From Rhizophagus clarus (Eukaryota; Glomeromycota; Glomeromycetes; Glomerales; Glomeraceae): DNA of 64,000 nt. Location: assembly GCA_015698045.1 (NCBI GenBank), contig BLAL01000304.1, forward strand, positions 62,001 through 126,000. The letters are read 5' to 3'. Made by a program: the position numbers and the translations under genes. Under the pieces are notes generated by a model, which had not been told where the DNA came from, ran no database searches, and saw only the letters and a program-made list of their open reading frames with translations. Positions 32,752-45,096 of this stretch are shown in pieces (within the stretch, counting starts at the first letter, position 1; each line of letters begins with the position of its first letter).

Positions 32752-34026
32752 AAATTATTAAAGTAGGGAGAAAGAATGCCGTTTGAAAAAAAAAAAAGAA
32801 AGACGGATGAATTTATATATAATCAGCTTTATTTGGTAAGACAAAAATAGTAAAAAGATAAGATAAGATAAGATTATCATGTTGCAGCAACCTGCATATT
32901 TCAGGTACTGCTGATCAAGATGAATAATGATAACCGGGTAAATATCGCGTAACTCATTTTTTATGAATAAAATATGTATCAAGTCAAGATTCCATTTAGA
33001 ATCTGAACCAACAAACTTTGCTTTGATGATCACGTGATTATTGCTCAAATCGATTATTTTAAACTGGAATATCTTTCATAAAATAATTAAAGACCATTTT
33101 CCAAAAAAAAAAGAGAAATTCAGGTTTCCTGTGTATTTAGAATAGCTTTTCCCATGCGACACGAGCAACTTCTTTTTTATACAACACACAAACCTTATTT
33201 TTGATCGAATTTACATTGTTATCGAATTCTAAAAGACGTATTATTATACATTTTTAGATCTTTCGATCTTTCATTGAAAATTAATTATAAATTAGAAAAT
33301 AAATTTAATTATAAATCTTTGAATATATTACATCATCTCTTCCTCACAGCTACGTTCACTATTAATTCACATTGATCAACCAATTGAAATACTACACGAG
33401 CTTCGTGTAATAACGTTGAGATAATCAAGGTTTGGATTATGTGATTGTTGACAAATCAGATACTTTATCGTCATCTAAGCAGTGATGCCATTTGATATAA
33501 TGTATAATTTAGACGATTCTAGCTGAAACGTTAAATTATTATAATAGTGGACCCCATTAACATAATAACTATTATTTAATTTAATTTCAATTATAATAAT
33601 ATTATTTTTATATTACTTCTTTTTAGCTTTAATTTCAACCCTGATTTAAAACTAATTTTTTTATTAAAATCTTTCTTTCTTTCTAAACAGATTATAAATA
33701 TTCACATTAGTTTATTTAATACTAATAATTTGGTGTAAAATTTTACTTTGGAAGAGAGGAATTTTTTCATAATAATCTTGTTTGAAAATTAATTCTTAAA
33801 AGTAGTTAGGTAGCTAGGTAGAATTTTATAAAATAAAGATTTTTCTATTTACATGAGATTATAAACTACTTTATAAAAGAGAAAAATCTTACTAGGATGT
33901 TACAATCGTTACATGAATTTATTTTTAAATAGCGTATGATAATAGGCAAAAGTTCCATTAAATAGTGTAGATATGAGTCAAAAAAGTTACTGATCTAGCT
34001 AAACCTTGACAATTTATGTATTAAAA
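32752..34026. other. Upstream region of MOCS1A and 3' flank of RSL1D1
   Basis: Both flanking genes are on the minus strand. The sequence is AT-rich; a short open frame at 32758-33048 has no coding character. No other feature was seen. Confidence 0.45.
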
Positions 34027-35539
34027 CTAGGTTATCCGTGAATTCTTCTTTTTACTCTTAGGAATAGCATCACCAAATTCCTTTGAGATTTTCCTTCTTT
34101 TAACTGGCTTCTCCTCCTTTTTTTTCTCATTTATTTTATTCTCTTCATCTTCATCCGTACTATCTTCATTTTTGTCATTTTTCATTTTATTTTCATCATC
34201 TTTCTCATCCTCTTCATCTTTATCTGTACTGTCATCAACTTCATCATCCTCGTCCATCTCATCTTCATTTTCGCTTTCATTCTCGCTTTCTCTACCACTA
34301 ATTTTAGTTTCATTTTTAATGTCATTGCCATAACTATCTGAGGTTTCTTTTTTTATAGCAATTTCGATAGGTAAATCCGGTAAGCGATTGTATATAGGTA
34401 AACTAGTAGATTCTGGTGTCTTTATATATAAAGACTGAATATTCTTCCATTTTCTTGGTATTTTATCTATAATTACTGGTATGGCCATTTCTAAATTTTC
34501 TAAAAGTTGGCCTGATGTCATTCCCGTTGTACCTATTTTAATGGATCTATCGTCATAATTGAAATATTAATAAGAGTATTTAATAAAAATGTAAATTTAA
34601 AAGATATATTGACTTACAAACATACTCCTGAACTATAGTGCATAAAAGTACAATGGCAAGCTTTGAGAATTTCTTTTTTGAAATTCGTTTCTTTGCTTAT
34701 ATTCACTGGGATTGGCTGTCTGTCATAAAAAATAAAATTAATATCTTTTCGGATGGGTTAAAAAAGAAGGTTATTATATTTACTTTTTCTTTCCGAAGAA
34801 ATATTTTCCCAACATTTTTGGTAGAAGAGGTAAAACGCGCTCATCCGCCAAGAATAAGTCATACGAATCACATAATTTTCTTTTGGCTTCATATGGTATA
34901 TATTTTTTACGAAGTTTAGATACTCCAATTACCTTAAATAATAATAATATTATAAGATAAACCAATCCTAATAAAAACTAAATGAATATTATTCATTGAA
35001 ATTACCTTTTGAATACATTTAACCTTATGTGCTGTTACCCATTCTTTATAAGTTCTTTGTGGATCTTTGGTAATTAAACAAATATCTGTTGAAGGTCCAT
35101 ATAGAGGATGCTTTAACGGACTAATTAGACGGAAATAAACACATAATTTTAATGTTAATTACTAACAAAAAGTATTTATTTGCGATTAATTGATAATTAC
35201 ATGCTCACGGGTTTAAGTTTTGGTTTATCAGAAAACTTGAAAGTTGTCACAGTGAGCCAAATAGTTACTGGCTGATCAGATAATAAAAGATCATTATTTA
35301 TTTTCTTCGGTTGAGCTGCTTCATGTTTTAATAATGCGTTGATAGCTTTTTCGACCTAACCATTTTTTAAAAATAATAAATTTTATTAAAAATGCAAATT
35401 AATAGAATAAATTTTAAAAAGCTAAAATTGCCACAAAAAGAAATACCCCTTTAAAATCTATTGTAGGTTCTCTATTCTCAAATATAATCGAAGTATCAGT
35501 GTCTGAATCCATAATTAAGAAAGATTGTTCGATGGTCAT
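34027..35539 (-). CDS. Ribosomal L1-domain nucleolar protein, RSL1D1/UTP30 type
   Basis: There are six exons: 35539-35447, 35355-35201, 35120-35006, 34932-34784, 34719-34618 and 34546-34027 (377 aa, phases agree). The L1 fold is visible in order: VEKAINALLKHEA, KLKPVSIPLKHPLYGPSTDI, ITKDPQRTYKEWV, IGVSKLRKKYIPYEAKRKLC, YDLFLADERVLPLLPKMLGK, then GVCLSIKIGTTGMTSGQLLE and KNIQSLYIKTPESTSLPIYN. The tail is a long Asp/Glu/Ser region followed by a Lys/Arg-rich end. This is the composition of Utp30/RSL1D1 (related to Cic1), factors of the small-subunit processome and pre-60S. It acts in the nucleolus on pre-rRNA. It shares a 134-bp divergent promoter with BUD23, another 40S biogenesis factor. Confidence 0.88.
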
Positions 35540-35673
35540 TTTTTTTGTAGATTGTTAACAGATAACACGCTGTATCTGATTGGTCAATTGAGACTGAACT
35601 GATGGAATCATTCTATTGGTCAATTCTAAAATTTTTAAATTTTCGTAACCATTTTTTTTTCGTTTAAAATACA
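35540..35673. promoter_or_regulatory. Bidirectional promoter with duplicated inverted CCAAT motif
   Basis: It lies between the start codons of RSL1D1/UTP30 (-) and BUD23 (+). The 11-mer ATTGGTCAATT occurs twice, at 35579-35589 and 35615-35625, exactly 36 bp apart. Each contains ATTGG, the reverse of the CCAAT box bound by the HAP/NF-Y complex. Binding and co-regulation are inferred. Confidence 0.6.
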
Positions 35674-36959
35674 ATGTCTCGACCAGAACACAAGGCTCCT
35701 CCAGAAATTGTAATTTTTCCTTCCTTTTACTTATATTTTAAGTTTGTTAATTTAATATTTAATTCCAATTGACTCATTATTATCTACTGTAGTTTTATAA
35801 TGATGAAGAAGCAAGAAAATATACGTCAAAGTAGGAAACCCTAATTTATAATTCAATTCGTTTATCTGCAATTCTTATTCAATTTCATGATTCATATCCT
35901 TTTTATAGTTCGAGAATACAAAGTGTTCAAGCCGAATTGGTAATTCTAAATTTTTCCGAGCTTGAATTGGATTAATATGTTAATTAATTATTTATTTTTA
36001 GTCATTACGAGCTCTTGAACTTTTGAATATACCAGAAAATGAAACGTGTTTTTTACTTGATATAGGCTGTGGATCGGGACTAAGTGGAGAAATTTTAGAT
36101 GAAGAAGGTCATGTATGGATTGGATTGGATATTTCTCCATCTATGTTGCGTAAGTTTAAAGGATTAATTTACAATATTTATAATATTTTTTACTATTGAC
36201 CAATGGTGATTTATTGTTTAGAAGTTGCATTGGACAAAGAAGTTGAAGGTGATTTATTTTTACAAGATGTTGGTCAAGGAATGAATTTTCGACCGGGCAC
36301 ATTTGATGGTGCGATAAGGTAAACATACTTGGATGATTTTCGATTCTTTTACATTTTGATCATTAACTCTTTCTTTGATAAAAGTATATCTGCTTTACAG
36401 TGGCTTTGTAACGCAGATCAACAATCGCATAACCCAAAATCTCGATTAACCCGTTTTTTCTCAACGTTATATGCGTCACTAAAACGTGGAGCTCGTGCAG
36501 TATTTCAATTCTATCCTGAAAACGATGATCAATGTGAATTAATAATGAATGTGGCAATGCGATGCGGGTTTGAGGGTGGTTTAGTGGTAGATTATCCTAA
36601 TAGTAAAAAAGCTAAGAAATATTATCTATGTTTATTTGCTGGACAAATTCCTGGTGGACAAAAACAACAGATACCACAAGCTTTAGGCGAAGAAGAGGAA
36701 GAACACGATGTAATATATTCCAATCAAAGGTTTGTAAATTAAAATTTATTTTGTAATTTAAAATTTCCAATTAAAAAATCTAATTGAAGGTGTATCTTTC
36801 AGAATCCGTGAACGACAAAAAGATAAGGGAAAACAACGTAAATCGGTCAAAAACAGGGATTGGGTTTTGCATAAAAAAGAAGTTGCTCGTACGCGTGGGA
36901 AAAAAGATGTGCCGTTTGATTCTAAATACACAGGAAGAAAGAGGAGATCTAAGTTTTAG
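35674..36959 (+). CDS. BUD23: 18S rRNA (guanine-N7) methyltransferase BUD23
   Basis: There are seven exons: 35674-35709, 35793-35830, 35909-35939, 36002-36149, 36222-36318, 36385-36729 and 36803-36959 (283 aa; the family is about 275-285). It starts [20 protein letters not shown], the invariant BUD23 N-terminus. The SAM-binding motif is [13 protein letters not shown]. Conserved blocks [37 protein letters not shown] and [20 protein letters not shown] follow. The C-terminal WBS_methylT-type basic region ([20 protein letters not shown]) is present. The enzyme methylates the 18S rRNA G1575-equivalent in complex with Trm112 and supports 40S export. It is convergent with PRKRIP1, with 121 bp between the stops. 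Confidence 0.97.
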
Positions 36960-37080
36960 AAATAGTTTTTTTTCTGATACAGTCCTATATTTAATTATTT
37001 TAATGAAAGATAAATTTCGTCTGATCTTTCATGTAAGCATTAGATCCCAACATTTTTGTTTCTGAATCATAGGATAAATA

Positions 37081-37788
37081 TCAATCTTCTTCCGAATCCG
37101 AATCTGAAGATTCGTTTTTTGACTCTATATTCTTATTATTATCATTTGTATCAATTTGTTTGTCCTTGTTAATCTCTTCAGTTTTTGTTCTTTTAGTATT
37201 TTGCCTTTTCTTCTGTTTCTTCTTTTGCCGTTTTTCTCTCTTTTTTGCTGTTTTCTTTTCCTCTTGTGTTTTAATTGCCGCCATCTTTGCTTCAAACTCT
37301 CGTTTTTCTTCCTCCTAAATGAATCAAATGTTCGAGTGAATCGGACTTGAATCGAAATGTGTTGTAAGAATATGAGATGTTAAACCTTCTTTGTTTCTTC
37401 CTCCATGACCTTCAATCTTGTATATTCTCTACGACGATGAGCTCTATAAACGTGGAATTCACCACTACCCGCACCAGCACTGGATCCTAAAAAAAAAGGA
37501 TCCGAAATTCAATGTATTTGGATAAATTAAATTTGATTCAAAATGATTTATAACATTACCTTGTACATTTCTAACAATATCTTTTGGAGGTTTTAATTTT
37601 GGCTTATCTACCATTTCAGGAATATTAACAGGTTTGTCCGCCCTTTTTAATAATTTTTCTAACTGTTGACGTTGAATTTCTGCCGGTGTCAGGTTATATT
37701 TATGTCTTTTCTTTTCTTCCTCATTTTCAAAATGCTCCGAATCACTGGAAGAGTTGCCAGTTTCCTGTACCGGATTTTCTGTCGACAT
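37081..37788 (-). CDS. PRKRIP1: PRKRIP1 homologue (spliceosome-associated, DUF1168)
   Basis: There are three exons, 37788-37560, 37486-37386 and 37314-37081 (187 aa). The ATG at 37788 ([20 protein letters not shown]) is used because the frame upstream opens only with TTG. The family core is [50 protein letters not shown] and [10 protein letters not shown], followed by an acidic Ser/Asp/Glu end. PRKRIP1 is a long single-helix protein seen in human C/C* spliceosomes bridging the U2 region. It is divergent from the proteasome beta1 gene. Confidence 0.9.
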
Positions 37789-37957
37789 TCTAATCAATTT
37801 CCCCTTTGTAGATCGGTCATGTCAAAATTCAAAAAGGACAAATTACGTAATGTAAAATTATGGAAAGTGGATTGTCGATCGGCTCATGATGAAATGATCT
37901 TGCGTAAGTCGTGATCTTCATCTTTGACGAGTCAAAGCTATTCCAAATTTTTACGCA
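37789..37957. promoter_or_regulatory. Divergent promoter, PRKRIP1 / proteasome beta1
   Basis: These 169 bp lie between start codons. A 32-codon open frame from ATG 37818 (MSKFKKDKLRNVKLWKVDCR) ends just before the proteasome start and could be an upstream ORF of its mRNA. No proteasome-type PACE box was recognised. Confidence 0.4.
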
Positions 37958-39046
37958 ATGCCTTTAAGAGCTGGTGAAGTTAATCTTGGGGTAAGCTTTC
38001 TTTTGTTATAAAACTCATAATAAGATTCAAAGTTCTCTATTCAGTCTCAGAATTGAGAATTGCAACTCGCTTAGTCATGAAATTGATTCTCAAGTTATAC
38101 TTCAATAGTAATAACAAATATTTATGTTTGACACATATCATTTGTGGTTCAATAATTATTAGAATAATAATTTAATCTTTTTTCTATATTTTATCTACTT
38201 ATACGAATTAGACTACGGTTATGGCAGTTAAATTTGGTGATGGGGTAATTATCGGAGCAGACAGTCGTACAACAACTGGAGCTTACATTGCTAATCGAGT
38301 AACAGACAAATTAACACCAGTTCATGATAGAATTTTCTGTTGTCGTTCCGGTAGTGCTGCCGATACACAGGCGATCGCTGATATTGTTCGTTATTATTTA
38401 GAAATGTTCGCGTAAGTATAATGTTTTTAAGAATTAGAGATAATTTATAAAAGAATACTGATTGATATAAATATGATTAAAGGATAAAAGATGGAGAGGA
38501 CCCAACAGTGCATTCTGCTTCAGCTTTGTTTCATGAATTATGCTATCAGAATAAAGATAATTTGACTGCTGGTATTATTGTTGCAGGATGGGATAAATAT
38601 GAAGGTGGTTCAGTATATATTATACCTCTAGGAGGTTCTATGCATAAACAACCATTTGCAATTGGTGGAAGTGGTTCTACGTATATCTATGGTTATTGTG
38701 ATACTGCTTATAGGGAAGGAATGACTCGAGAAGAAGCTATTGAATTTGTCAGAACTGGTAATTTTTACTTTTCTCAGAATCTATTTAAATAATTTAACCA
38801 ACCTTTTCAAATATATACATTTAGCTATTGCATTGGCAATCTCAAGAGATGGTTCTTCAGGCGGATGTATTCGATTAGCCGTAATTACTCAACAAGGTGT
38901 TGAAAGAATATTTACTCCTGGTGACAAATTACCTAGTAAGTTATAAGAATCGTTTAATTTAAAAGAAAATATAACTATAATTATTGTAAATATTAATTAT
39001 CCATTACTTACTTATAGAATTTTGGCAAGATGAATTAAAATTATAA
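37958..39046 (+). CDS. PRE3: 20S proteasome subunit beta1 (caspase-like active site)
   Basis: There are five exons, 37958-37990, 38212-38411, 38483-38757, 38825-38935 and 39018-39046 (215 aa). The propeptide [11 protein letters not shown] is followed by T12, the mature catalytic Thr1 (G/T autocleavage). [20 protein letters not shown] contains Asp17- and Lys33-type residues and is beta1-specific, as are the strings [45 protein letters not shown] and [15 protein letters not shown], the last with the Asp/Ser that complete the active site. The propeptide is shorter than yeast Pre3's. It works in the two beta rings of the 20S core in nucleus and cytosol, cutting after acidic residues. Confidence 0.96.
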
Positions 39047-39363
39047 ATGTTAATTAACTTGTAGTAGACAAGATAATTTTTTTTTAGCTTTGAATAAGAA
39101 TTAATAAAATATTTAAAATTGAATATATCATTTATTCATTATTATAATCAATTATTTTATTTTAATTTCCTATTCCAACTTGACAAAGCCAAGGCAGTTT
39201 GATTTCTGTTAAAAAAAATTTCCCTAAAAATTCTAGGTTTAAATAGACAATAAAAAGCAAAAAATTTAGTACTCTTTCTTTTTCTCTTTCTTTAAAAATT
39301 TTGATTTTATATAGATACATTTTTTTTATAATATCTTTTTTTATAAAAATCCAATTTATAAGC

Positions 39364-39600
39364 TTTTTTTTTTTTTATTTTTTTAAAGGCATTGGACAAT
39401 GCATAAACTTTATTTAGTAAAAATAGAGGATTATATAATAATCATTATACTAGAACTTCAAAGTATACTTCCAACCCATAGGGCCAGTCCAGTCATACTG
39501 CCTCAAACATTAAGTAATATAAAAGTATAAGGGAAACAAATATAAAAAAAAAAGTTGGCTATATCTAAAAAACAAAATAAATTTACAATAATCACAGTAT
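39364..39600 (-). mobile_element. 5'-truncated copy of the ORF1-only poly(A) retroelement
   Basis: It has a T-run (minus-strand poly-A) at about 39366-39385, then AAAGGCATTGGACAATGCAT, an AATAAA signal on the minus strand (TTTATTTAG on plus) and GGCCAGTCCAGTCATACTGC. These match the 3' end of the full element at 53793-55739 (AAGGCATTGGTAACAC, CCAGTCCAACCATATCGCCT). Only the 3' 200 or so bases are present, as expected for incomplete reverse transcription. The 5' boundary is uncertain. Confidence 0.65.
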
Positions 39601-40943
39601 GCAATCATCCTAAATAATTTACTATTACTAATCACTATAAAGATTATTATTTAATGAGAAGCTTGAATTCTGTTAGTATTTTTTGATTTTTTTTTATCAG
39701 GTTTCCTGTTTAATCTTTTTAATCTATTGGCATTATTCTTATATTAAGATTTACTTTGAAAATTCTTTTTGTTAAAATTAAAAGATTTCTTTAAATTAAT
39801 ATATATTATTAATTTCAAAATTGTTGTGAATTTAATAAAATATAATTAGTTTTGATAATTATACTGGAAAGGTTAGTAGTAGATTTGTTCTATTTAATTG
39901 AGCTGTATTATCTAAATATAAGTATTTATTAAACCAAAAGGACAAAGTAGAATATCAGCATTAAATTAGGTTATTATCTGATTACTTAAGTGAATTGTGG
40001 ATTTTTCTTAAGATATTATCTTCTTCAAGTTGTGAAATATCCAATAAGCTTGTATGATCTATCTTATTTTTTAATGATTTTAAATAATCTAACTTTAGAA
40101 TTGATAAGCTAATTACTAAATATATAATGAAAAATAATAGTAATAGTTAATAAATTTAAAATATTATTAAGAATCACTTAAAATTTTATTTTTTATTTTA
40201 TTTCAAAAAGACTTTAACTAGCAGAATACTATTAGATTAAGATATCTTTAAATCTAACAGTTCAATTATTATTTCTATAATTTGAAATACTTATATAAAA
40301 GTATTAATTTTATCCTAATTGTTTTGTATTTCTTTTGCACTCATATGTTAATTAATACTATTTTAATAAACTACTAAATTCAAAAACTAAATATATTTAC
40401 TATTATTTTATAGTTAAATGCTTATAAATATAATATTATTATAATTATCTAATGCTATTTCTGCACTTTTTTTTTATATTATACTTATTCTTATTACCTG
40501 TACTATTAGCACTTTTTACCTTAACAAAAATTATTAATAGAAGTTAAAATAGAATTTTTATTAGCTATCTAAATTAAAATTATTTTAGATATTATAACTA
40601 TAGAGTTTGTATTGTTTATATTTAGTATTAAAGTCATTTTTCTTTCTTTTACTTTTTTTTCATTCTTTTTTTAAAATTTAGATAACCAATCATTAAATAT
40701 GTTTAATTAAGCAAATATAAATCCTTGTGAATTTGACAAAAATGAAATATCTATTAATATTGATTAATATTTAAATCTATACTGCATTTCTATATTAAAT
40801 AATAAATGATAAATTGTTTGTATTTTTTGCTTTACAATTAAGATTTTATATGATATTTGATATTTAATCAAATTATACAAAAATTCACAAAATTGTACTT
40901 TATGAAATTTAATAAAAAAAAAGATGGTAATAGTATTATATAA
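39601..40943. other. AT-rich intergenic, no gene seen
   Basis: No coding frame, RNA or clear repeat was found. Confidence 0.5.
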
Positions 40944-41135
40944 ACTCTTATTCCCTTCTTACTTTAATTTTAAAAGTTTAATTATACTTTTCATTTAACA
41001 ATACTATAAAAAAAAAAAAATAAATATTAAAAAAAAAAATAATAAATACTTTTTCCAGCCTTTTTTATTTTAATTTTAAAAATTTAATTATGTTTTTTAA
41101 CTGATAATATTACAAAAAAAAAAAAAATAAATATT
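40944..41135 (-). repeat. Two degenerate units of the exon-like tandem family
   Basis: TTCTTACTTTAATTTTAAAA and TTTTTTATTTTAATTTTAAA each precede AATTATGTTTTT/CTTTTCATTTAAC and AATATTACAAAAAAAA at about 115-bp spacing. Reverse-complemented they follow the 21.8-23.1 kb unit. They are heavily drifted to A/T. Confidence 0.6.
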
Positions 41136-41157
41136 AAAAAAAAATAGTAATAAATAT

Positions 41158-41456
41158 ATGATCCTGAACTATATATAAATAGGTCAGGGGGTTGAGTTTG
41201 CTTATTGATCATATAAAATTTTTAAAAAGTTACTTATTTCAGAAGTATTTTTAAAATTTCTTATCCTACATATTCCTATATTTAAAAACTTTACTTATTG
41301 GAATTTAATGAAATTTATATCATTGGATTCATTTCAATGAGACGAATCTAATGGTATAAATTATATTTTAATAGAATTAATATTGACTAAGATATCCTAA
41401 ATTGAAAATTTTACTATACATCATATCTAACCTAAATGAAAGATGTTCAGGATTCT
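41158..41456. mobile_element. 298-bp MITE family, copy 2
   Basis: It is in the same orientation and of the same length class as the element at 17882-18179, for example CTATATATAAATAGGTCAGG near the left end and CCTAAATGAAAGATGTTCAG at the right. The ends ATCCTGAAC (left) and, reverse-complemented, AATCCTGAAC (right) are inverted repeats. No clean 8-bp duplication remains. Confidence 0.8.
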
Positions 41457-41495
41457 ATATAACTATATAATTAAAATAATAAAAAATAAAGATTG

Positions 41496-43570
41496 AAATT
41501 TTAATTTTTTTTGATAGGAGGAACTCTCTCCTGTCGATCTGTTGCCCAATTTTTGATGGAAAGAATAAAAATTTTATTTTGTTTAGAAATTGTTTTTTAC
41601 TGTTAGAAAACCTGCACTTTAAATATCAAAAATGGATTCTATACCTCCTAAAAACCATATTTGAAAACACAAAGTTGTTCTTTCAACGATATAAAGAAGA
41701 TATTTTCAAGCTTATAAAAGACGTTGTACTTAGCATAATAATTGATGATGACCCTGCCTTCTTTGCAACAATAGAAATAGACGAGGAGGCACTAAGGCGC
41801 TATATCAGCAATAATAAAGACGTTATGCAACTATTAGAAGTCCTAAAGAAATTTGTTAGAGGACGTATGAAACCTATCCCTCTCAAGTCTACACTTCTAC
41901 CCACTTTTCTTGGAATAATATTAGGACAGTTTATCAAAAGGTCTGGTTACTATGACCATGATATATGCGCAGCAGAAAAGACTAAGCTAGCTGTACAACA
42001 ATAACAAAATCAGCTCATCCTGCATAAGGAAATTGTCCAAGAACAACAACACCAATCAGAATCTATGATTCTCAATGACTCCAATAGTAACATAAAAGTT
42101 AAGGTATCCAGTACCCCAAGTCGTCCTGCCCAATCACGCCACCTATTACACCACTTTTCAGATCTCAGAAAAAATCTGCTAGGAAGAAGCTGAAGAAGCT
42201 TTGTCACCAACAACAATAACAACTGGATAACAACCCTTTCCTTACTCCTGGCAATCCCTCACCTGAGAATATACCCTCTGGATCCTGAGTGGTTACTTTT
42301 AGTAACAGTAAACTCCCCCTCCTAAGATTTCTTTGAAGAGTAGTGAGGATAAGATTAAACCTTCAGAGGATTCTACAAATAATAAGGGTAAAAAGAGGAA
42401 ACAAGATTACTTAACAGACAATTTTGGAAATGCCAATCTTGTCCTTACTGGTTATTGCCCCAGCAAGAAGAACAGGCACAACTGCTGGATGTGATAGTAT
42501 ATGATATATCGGCCAAATGGGACAGTTATACTCTCCTTGAGAACCTTAGTTTCTGGAGAAAAATAGTATCAATCAGCACCAGGGTGCACAAGAAATACCT
42601 CTCAGCTAGAGTGAGATTGATATTTAATCACAAGTGCCTAAAAGCATATAATGGAGGTGAATGGACTGTTGAACTAGGAGGTATCCCAGTTAGATGGTTT
42701 TCAGCTTCGTGAAATCTTACAGAAAGAAAACAGCGAGAAAAATTCCAGGCAGTCATTAACAATATTCCAGACGACATGACTGAATCCTTCCTCTTTCCCA
42801 ATTGTATCCCTAGCTCATTTATAATAGCTAATGGAATGAAATCATTCAAAATCATTAAAGAAGCCTCTGGAGCTAGAAAATTGATTAGCTACTTCGCAAC
42901 ATGGGATCAAGTTTCAAAATGTATAAGTAGCTCACAACTCTGGAATGATGTTAGTTTTTCATGGTGTCATTATTCCACTCCACGTTTTGGCTTTCAAAAA
43001 TGTCATTCTGCTCGAATTGACAAAGCAAAGAATTTACAAGGCTCATCTCAAGCTACTCCTCAAATGAATACTAAACTTAAATTTTCAGATAATCCTAGAT
43101 TCTATAATTAGAATAAGAAAGGTAACAACATCCTGAACTCTGATTCTTCTAACAAGAAGAACTCTCGATCTAAGATGAATCAGTCCATTAGGCCAGATGC
43201 GAACAAGTTGATTGCAGGACTGAAGGCACTTTTAGAACAATTTATTTGATTTAGTTAGACTAGTTTAATGACTTTTAACTTAGGAATCTTTTTGATTTAG
43301 TCAAGTTTTTTGTTTTATTTTGTTATTTTTCTAGTATATTTCTTTTATTTTTCATTTCCCTTATTCCTTAAATCTATAATTAGACTTCCTATTACCCTGT
43401 TGAGAATAGGCTAACATAGTGGGTTATGACATATTCTTGTCAGTAATAGACTGCGGTCCTATTAGATGAGTTGGCCTTATAATTTATTAATTTGTATCTA
43501 TCAAAATCGTTATTAATAATAAAATATTGCACTTGTTTTAACTAAAAAAAAAAAAATTTTAATTTTTTTT
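41496..43570 (+). mobile_element. Poly(A) retroelement encoding only ORF1, full length, with 17-bp target duplication
   Basis: Direct repeats AAATTTTAATTTTTTTT at 41496-41512 and 43554-43570 bracket the insert 41513-43553. The 3' end has AATAATAAAATATT followed by an A13 tail. The 5' end (GAACTCTCTCCTGT...TTGCCCAATTTTT) matches the 5' end of the minus-strand element at 53793-55739. Poly(A) plus long target duplication is the signature of target-primed reverse transcription. There is no endonuclease or reverse-transcriptase frame, so it must be mobilised in trans. Confidence 0.8.
41579..43249 (+). pseudogene. ORF1-like nucleic-acid-binding protein of the retroelement, disabled
   Basis: The frame at 41579-42004 (DDDPAFFATIEIDEEALRRY) is stopped by TAA at 42002, with coding sequence continuing beyond it; further stops and at least one frame change follow. 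The frame 42455-42712 contains an RRM-like segment (VIVYDISAKWDSYTLLENLS, then GEWTVELGGIPVRWF). The frame at 42776-43111 contains MKSFKIIKEASGARKLISYF and ATWDQVSKCI. The last codons (IAGLKALLEQFI) end at 43249. The minus-strand element at 54 kb has the same order (ILIYDI, GYLSTWDNMKECI). Confidence 0.65.
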
Positions 43571-45096
43571 ATAAGCATTAATTATTATAAAAAAAATTTT
43601 TATTATTTAAAATTAAAAAGTAAGGATAAAAATTAATAAATATCAATCAGTGGTCATGTCAGGATAAGGCGATTCACTTGTCGATCACTAATTGAAATTT
43701 TGTGTAACACTAATAATCAAAAATGAATGGTCTAATGCAACGTGATATTGGCTCAAATAATTAATGAAAGAACCTTAAGAACTTTTCAATTTAGAGGTTT
43801 CTGGCAATCTATTCCAACGCTTTTTTTTATAGTATGACATTTTGTACAAAAACTTTACATATGGTCAACTTTTCCTTATTTTTTTTGACTTCAACCCGAG
43901 ATGCAAGTTTATACGATTTCCAAATTCTGTATTAAGTGCATGATTACACGTATTTTTTTAAGCGCAATCGAAATGTTTAGACATAAAAAGGTGGTTAGGA
44001 TAGTAACTTTTAAGGCAAATAGCAAATTTTTATTTTATCGACTAGTTAACCTATAGGAATTGCATTTATTCTTTATATTGTTATAACAAACTAAATAAAA
44101 AAAATGATGATAATGATTGATTTTAGCAGTTTGCAAATGCAAACTGTTTATTTATCACTGCCCAATATTTACAATTTTTCACAATTCCTTGTTCTTATGA
44201 TAATTCCACCACTCTCGCACTTTTTTAACAGTCCAAACTTCTGACAATTTCTCACGAACGGAACCAATAGCATCTTCCGGAAGGTAATTTTTATATATTT
44301 TTAGTGCACAAAGAATTGCTGTCTCATCTTCGGTAGTTCGATGTCTGGCACCTGCTGTTTTTCTTCGTTTGGATTGTGGTTCGATGGTAAGTGGCGTTTC
44401 ATTTAAATCTTCTAGTACAGGCTGTGTAAGTTCTGGAATCACTATTTTTCTCTTCTCAGCCTTTTTCTTACTATTATAATCTTTCACCTTCATTCTAACA
44501 ACTCCTATTGTCCTTCTACCTTGTGGATTTCTATCTTCTGTCTTTAGAACTTCTTGCCGGTATACTGCTTTAATTCGTTCTAAACCATTTGGATAACAAT
44601 CAAACAGTCTACTAAGCCCTTCTTTGTGCATTTCTGTGGGTGTATATTCTTGGAATAGTTGGTGTGATAAGGGGTCAGACATTCCAAAAACCGTTATGAG
44701 GTCATTCACGAGCTCCCATAAAGATTCCTTGCGTGACTTTATAGCCCGTTCACTATATGAAACTGCATAATCATTAAGGTATTCACTCATTAACAGGTCT
44801 ATCCTTTCTCTTTCGTCCTGAGAAGACTTTATCTGATCTCTAAGGTTCTTCTCATCGATTATATTTCCATAAACATTTTGTTTGACGAACCTTACGCCAA
44901 ACGTTTCCAGAGCTTCGTCAAAGCCAAAACAAACATGCCGTGAATCTTTGTTAACATCGCGGGGAATTTTAAAGGCGCCACAATAATTTAATCTTTCTTC
45001 TAATTTAGGGTGAGCCGCTATGATGCTAAGATAATGGGCTATAGCTGTCGTATAGTTGGATTTCGCTGCACTTGCGTAAAGTGGAGCCGCTGCAGA

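Noticed and set aside
32758-33048. 96-codon minus-strand ORF upstream of MOCS1A
   Set aside because: No coding character and the C-terminus is a poly-Phe/Ser tract; more likely promoter or 5' UTR.
37786-37797. Earlier start for PRKRIP1 (frame opens at 37797)
   Set aside because: The upstream codon is TTG; the first ATG in frame is at 37788 and gives a normal family N-terminus.
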